A stretch of 64,000 bases of DNA, taken from contig SXND01000282.1 of NCBI GenBank assembly GCA_005777235.1, positions 1-64,000 of the forward strand, given 5' to 3'. The notes beneath the pieces are model-generated. The model did not search any database, was not told where the DNA came from, and saw only the letters and a list, made by a program, of their open reading frames with translations. This DNA comes from Pseudomonadota bacterium (GTDB lineage Bacteria > Tectomicrobia > Entotheonellia > Entotheonellales > Entotheonellaceae). Position numbers and translations under genes: made by a program. Of the stretch, positions 60,549 through 64,000 are shown piece after piece; within the stretch, counting starts at the first letter, position 1; each line of letters starts with the position of its first letter.

Positions 60549-62090
60549 ATGCGCTACGACACGATTATCGTCGGCGGTGGCACCGCCGGCTGCATTTTGG
60601 CAGCTCGGCTCTCCGAGGATCCAGGCCGCACCGTCCTGCTCCTAGAGGCCGGACCAGATTTTCCAGACACGGCACAACTCCCAGACATGCTGAAATACGG
60701 CTGGGGCACCATCAACCTGGAAGCGCGGCAAGCCGGGGCGCCGTACAACTGGTCGTTTGTCGGCACCGCCAACGCGCACCAGCCGGAACCCATGCCTGTG
60801 CCACGTGGCAAAGCCACTGGCGGCACCAGCGCCATCAATGGCCAGACGTTTATCCGCGGCGCGCCGGAGGATTTTGACACCTGGGCTGCCTGGGGCAACA
60901 CCGAGTGGTCGTATCAACAGGTGCTGCCGTATTTCAAAAAACTGGAGAACGACGCCGACTTCCGTGACGAGTTCCACGGCACCGACGGTCCGGTCCCGGT
61001 GCGGCGCTTTCCGCGTGAGACCTGGCCGCCGATGCAAGAGGCGTTTTATCGCGCCTGCGTCAACGCCGACTTCCCCGAATACCCCGACGTACATCACCCC
61101 GAGGCCACCGGCCTGAGCTTGCGGGCCGAAAACAACGTCGATGGTGTGCGCATGAGTACGGCTCTGACCTATCTCAACCCGGCCCGCCACCGGCTCAATC
61201 TCACCGTACGCCAGCAGGTGCTGGTACGGCGTATTGTGTTTGACGGCAAGACGGCGATTGGGGTTGAGGTCGAGAGTGGTGGCGAGCGTTTTGTGCTGGA
61301 AGGCCAGGAGATCGTGCTGAGCGCTGGCGCCGTGGCCTCGCCGCAGCTGTTGCTGCTCTCTGGCGTTGGACCACAGGAGGCCCTAGGCGCGTTGGGGATT
61401 CCGCTGGTGCAGCATCTGCCCGGCGTCGGGCAGAACATGCGGGATCATCCCAATGTGCAGGTGCGGCTGCGCCTGAAACCGGGCGTGCCCGAAGACGACA
61501 TTGCCCGCCGGGCCGTGCGGTTGCGCTATACCGCGATGGGGTCGAGTACGCCGAACGATATGATCCTGTCGCCAGCCTCGCTCAACACGGTGCATGCCAC
61601 GGGCCAGGATCCTAGCCATACGATCAACTGCGGCCTCTATCTCGCCGTGGGCGCTGGGGCGCTGGGGCTGACCTCCACCGATCCGACGGTGCAGCCGGCA
61701 ATGGAGTACCGCTATCTTGCCGACCCCTGGGACGTGCAGCGTCTGCGCGAAGCCGTGCGGCTGTGCGTGCGCCTGGTGGACGACCCGGCGTTTCAGGCCA
61801 TCCTGGAGCATGTCGTCTCCCCGAGCGCGGCGGTGCTGGCCTCGGATGCGGCCCTGGATCAGTGGCTGCTGCAGAACGTCACCAGCTCATTTCACATCTC
61901 CGGCACGTGCAAGATGGGCCTGGCGTCCGATCCCATGGCGGTGGTGGATCAACAGTGCCGTGTGCACGGGCTGACGGGCCTGCGCGTGGCCGATGCCTCG
62001 ATCATGCCGGACGTGGTGCGGGCCAATACCAACGTGACGACCATGATGATTGCCGAGCGCTGTGCCGATTTTATCAAAGCCGGCCAGTAG
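60549..62090 (+). CDS. GMC oxidoreductase (choline dehydrogenase-like)
   Basis: 513 residues from ATG 60549 (AAGGACACCCC before it). FAD-dependent alcohol oxidase or dehydrogenase. TIIVGGGTAGCILAARLSED is the FAD Rossmann motif; GKATGGTSAINGQTFIRGAP and VLSAGAVASPQLLLLSGVGP are GMC signatures 1 and 2. The C-terminal ISGTCKMGLASDPMAVVDQQ and VADASIMPDVVRANTNVTTM complete the FAD and substrate domain, with His in FHISGT as the likely catalytic base. Substrate unknown; cinA follows after 22 bases. Confidence 0.93.
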   Translation: MRYDTIIVGGGTAGCILAARLSEDPGRTVLLLEAGPDFPDTAQLPDMLKYGWGTINLEARQAGAPYNWSFVGTANAHQPEPMPVPRGKATGGTSAINGQTFIRGAPEDFDTWAAWGNTEWSYQQVLPYFKKLENDADFRDEFHGTDGPVPVRRFPRETWPPMQEAFYRACVNADFPEYPDVHHPEATGLSLRAENNVDGVRMSTALTYLNPARHRLNLTVRQQVLVRRIVFDGKTAIGVEVESGGERFVLEGQEIVLSAGAVASPQLLLLSGVGPQEALGALGIPLVQHLPGVGQNMRDHPNVQVRLRLKPGVPEDDIARRAVRLRYTAMGSSTPNDMILSPASLNTVHATGQDPSHTINCGLYLAVGAGALGLTSTDPTVQPAMEYRYLADPWDVQRLREAVRLCVRLVDDPAFQAILEHVVSPSAAVLASDAALDQWLLQNVTSSFHISGTCKMGLASDPMAVVDQQCRVHGLTGLRVADASIMPDVVRANTNVTTMMIAERCADFIKAGQ

Positions 62091-62112
62091 TAAGCCCAGA
62101 AGGAGCCTCAAC

Positions 62113-63342
62113 GTGCAAGCGGAGATTTTTTCTATTGGCACCGAATTGCTCATGGGCGAGCTGCTGGACACCAACGCTGGCTGGCTGGCCGCCCGCCTGC
62201 CAGCGCTGGGCATCCAACTGCAAGGGGTGTCCTTGATTGGGGACAGCCTGCCCATGCTGACGGAAGGTTTTCGGCGCGCCCTGCAACGCTCCGATCTGAT
62301 TTTGACCACTGGGGGGCTTGGGCCGACGCAAGATGACCTCACCCGCGAGGCCATTGCCGCTACCCTCAACGAGACGCCGACGGTCGACCCCGAGGGCCTC
62401 AGCACGCTTCAGCAGAATTTCCAACAGCGTGGACGCGATATGCCTGCCGCCAACATCAAACAGGCGCACCTGATTCCGTCGGCGCAGTTCGTGCCCAATC
62501 CGCAGGGCACGGCACCTGGCTGGTGGGTGGAGCGCGACGGCAAGATCATTGTTGCCATGCCCGGGCCACCGGCAGAGACGCATCCGATGTGGGAGAACCA
62601 TGTGGCGCCGCGTCTGCGCCAGCTCGCCACTGGGGAAATTACCCTCACCCGCGCCATTAAAACCATGGGACTCTCCGAAGCGGCGGTGGATGAGACCATC
62701 GCCGAGTTCTTTGGGCGTGACAACCCGTATCTGGGCATCTACTCCAAGGCCGACGGCATTCACCTGCGCATGATCGCCCGCGCCCGTGATACGACCACGG
62801 CGCAGGCCCTGATCACGCCAGTGGAGGAGGCCATTGTCACCCGGCTGGCACCATATGTCTGGGGCTACGATACGGACACCCCTGAGCAAGCAGTCGGGGC
62901 GCTCTTAACCGCGCAGTCCTTGACCCTGGCAACGATGGAGTGCTGTACGGGCGGGTATCTGGTCAACAGTCTGACCGAAGTGCCCCATAGCGCCACATAT
63001 TACCAAGGCGGGGCGGTGGTGCACAGTCCGACCACGGCCATAGCCCACGGCGTGCCGGCAGCGGTCCTCCAGCAGTACGGTGTGGTCAGCCAGGAGAGTG
63101 CCACAGCCATGGCGCAGGCGATCCGTGCCCAGCTTGGCGCGGACATTGGTATTGGCGTGACCGGGGTGCTCGGACCGGGCACGATGGAAGCGAAGCCCGT
63201 CGGGCTGGCGTATGTCGCCATCGTGATGGCCAATCATGCGGTCCACACGCAGGAAATCCGCGTACCGGCACGGCGCGTTACTATCAAACGGCGTGTGTCC
63301 AACACGGCACTGATCGAGCTGTGCAAGCTGTTGCGAGGCTAA
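62113..63342 (+). CDS. cinA: CinA family protein (nicotinamide-nucleotide amidohydrolase with MoCF domain)
   Basis: 409 residues, GTG start with GGAG 8 nt upstream. The N-terminal MoCF domain (AEIFSIGTELLMGELLDTNA; LILTTGGLGPTQDDLTREAI) has ADP-ribose-type pyrophosphatase activity in relatives. The C-terminal domain (LTLATMECCTGGYLVNSLTE; GVVSQESATAMAQAIRAQLG; GIGVTGVLGPGT) is the NMN deamidase (PncC-like) part. Both are intact, of usual length. Involved in NAD salvage and repair; the competence link of the name is not general. Confidence 0.94.
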   Translation: MQAEIFSIGTELLMGELLDTNAGWLAARLPALGIQLQGVSLIGDSLPMLTEGFRRALQRSDLILTTGGLGPTQDDLTREAIAATLNETPTVDPEGLSTLQQNFQQRGRDMPAANIKQAHLIPSAQFVPNPQGTAPGWWVERDGKIIVAMPGPPAETHPMWENHVAPRLRQLATGEITLTRAIKTMGLSEAAVDETIAEFFGRDNPYLGIYSKADGIHLRMIARARDTTTAQALITPVEEAIVTRLAPYVWGYDTDTPEQAVGALLTAQSLTLATMECCTGGYLVNSLTEVPHSATYYQGGAVVHSPTTAIAHGVPAAVLQQYGVVSQESATAMAQAIRAQLGADIGIGVTGVLGPGTMEAKPVGLAYVAIVMANHAVHTQEIRVPARRVTIKRRVSNTALIELCKLLRG

Positions 63343-63421
63343 CACCAACCCAGGACTATAGAAAGCCTCTCGCGCCAATCCCAGCGGCTACTCTGGCGCT
63401 CTACGATCGCCACGGAGAACG

Positions 63422-63873
63422 GTGTGCATAGATTTCTACGCGGTGCTGGATCAAGTCCTCGCGTTGCTCCAACAGCGTGGATTGCTCCGCCGTCGGTCAG
63501 ACCACTCACCTGGCGGAGCGCATGGAGCAGTTGGCGCTTCCAGGGACAATTCGCCTGCCGGTAGGTACCCTGGCGACTCATTGAGGGCCTGGTACGGGTG
63601 AGAGCGCTTGGACCCATGCCAGAGCGAGGCTTACCAGAACCCGTCGAGGTGTTTGAATTGCTCGGGCCTACGTCGGTGTGTCGTCGCCTCCAGGCGACCG
63701 CAGCGCGTGGCTTGACGCGTTTTGTCGGACGTGACCAGGACATGGCGACGCTGACCGACGTGCTGGCGCAGGCCTCCCATGGGCAGGGCCAGCTTGTGGC
63801 TCTAGGGGGTGAGGCCGGGGTGGGACCACGTCTCCTAGGGGCCGGGCTTGGAGCCTATCCCTGGAGGCTCTAA
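63422..63873 (+). pseudogene. Decayed cyclase/AAA ATPase regulator gene with internal deletion
   Basis: Three pieces of one known architecture lie in three frames. First IDFYAVLDQVLALLQQRGLL (63428), the N-terminal segment of large cyclase-ATPase proteins. Then, after an abrupt jump, TTHLAERMEQLALPGTIRLP (63501), the end of a class III cyclase domain. Finally RALGPMPERGLPEPVEVFEL and ARGLTRFVGRDQDMATLTDV, followed by QLVALGGEAGVGPR, where the Walker A GxxGxGKS is broken (GVGPR). Most of the cyclase domain and nearly all of the ATPase/TPR part are missing. The gene is clearly inactive. Confidence 0.75.
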
Positions 63874-63901
63874 GTCCGGCTGCGTTGCAGGGGAGAGGCT
63901 C

Positions 63902-64000
63902 TTACTTGAAGTGTGGGATCACCTGCTCCGCAAACAGGCGCAAGGCGGGGGCGACTTCCTCATACGACAGGCCGCCAATATCCATGTAACACAGGAAATG
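63902..64000 (-). CDS. 3' end of a further LLM-class flavin-dependent oxidoreductase (partial)
   Basis: The minus-strand frame from the right edge reads HFLCYMDIGGLSYEEVAPAL, then RLFAEQVIPHFK and a TAA stop at 63902-63904. This resembles the C-terminus of luciferase-like oxidoreductases (compare YGGMPRAKAEKSLRLFAEKV in the gene at 50566-51711). The rest lies beyond the window. Confidence 0.75.
   Translation of the reverse strand, partial: HFLCYMDIGGLSYEEVAPALRLFAEQVIPHFK

Overview
The window is GC-rich bacterial chromosome from a Gram-negative organism. It carries Rho, YajC-SecD-SecF, an RND metal-efflux operon with a TolC-type outer-membrane protein, PEP-CTERM sorting tails, several luciferase-like flavin oxidoreductases and two STAND NTPase conflict systems. 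This mix resembles uncultured environmental lineages such as Tectomicrobia/Entotheonella, Rokubacteria or deep Deltaproteobacteria. That placement is inferred from gene content only and is weak. No rRNA, tRNA, CRISPR array or prophage was recognised.

Layout. 0-6 kb: 5' part of rho, a secreted zinc metallopeptidase, a nucleoside phosphorylase, a helical-repeat protein and a PEP-CTERM gene remnant. 6-13 kb: leftward metal-efflux operon (small Cys-rich protein, CusA/CzcA pump, FixH-like protein, TolC-type channel, HlyD-type adaptor), then a CobW GTPase. 14-15.6 kb: a tnpB-only IS200/IS605-type element with a coupled ribbon-helix-helix ORF; its tnpB is frameshifted. 15.6-20.2 kb: a leftward conflict locus (cyclase-like protein, effector-associated-domain ORF, NACHT-FGE-sulfatase protein) preceded by a DUF4058 gene. 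20-24.4 kb: TPR lipid-envelope-type protein, yajC, secD, secF. 24.4-25.7 kb: a second tnpB element abutting argF. 25.7-29.3 kb: argF, argD, MFS transporter. 29-34.8 kb: PEP-CTERM beta-propeller, two poorly characterised genes, Uma2 nuclease-like protein. 34.8-39.2 kb: NAD-linked formate dehydrogenase (alpha subunit and NuoE-NuoF fusion). 39.6-43.3 kb: FAD dehydrogenase plus EtfB and EtfA. 43.6-51.7 kb: oligopeptidase B, hydrolase, enoyl-CoA hydratase, DUF29, NHL propeller, TAXI-type binding protein, LLM oxidoreductase. 51.9-55.6 kb: NACHT-HEAT conflict system. 55.6-58.6 kb: copper-handling genes, a rhodanese with an in-frame TGA at the active-site cysteine, and a cold-shock protein. 58.6-64 kb: TPP enzyme, GMC oxidoreductase, CinA, a decayed cyclase-ATPase gene and the end of another LLM gene.

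Most striking observations: (1) a periplasmic rhodanese whose catalytic cysteine codon is TGA, with coding sequence continuing to the natural end, so a candidate selenoprotein; (2) two NACHT-type conflict loci, one with 99-bp near-identical HEAT repeats; (3) a family of about 60-bp palindromes, four of five lying inside longer inverted repeats whose sequence is different at each locus but self-complementary; (4) two tnpB elements with divergent nucleases but nearly identical 21-nt end palindromes. Several genes carry one-base frameshifts, mostly at short C or G runs, so sequencing or assembly error must be considered before calling them pseudogenes.
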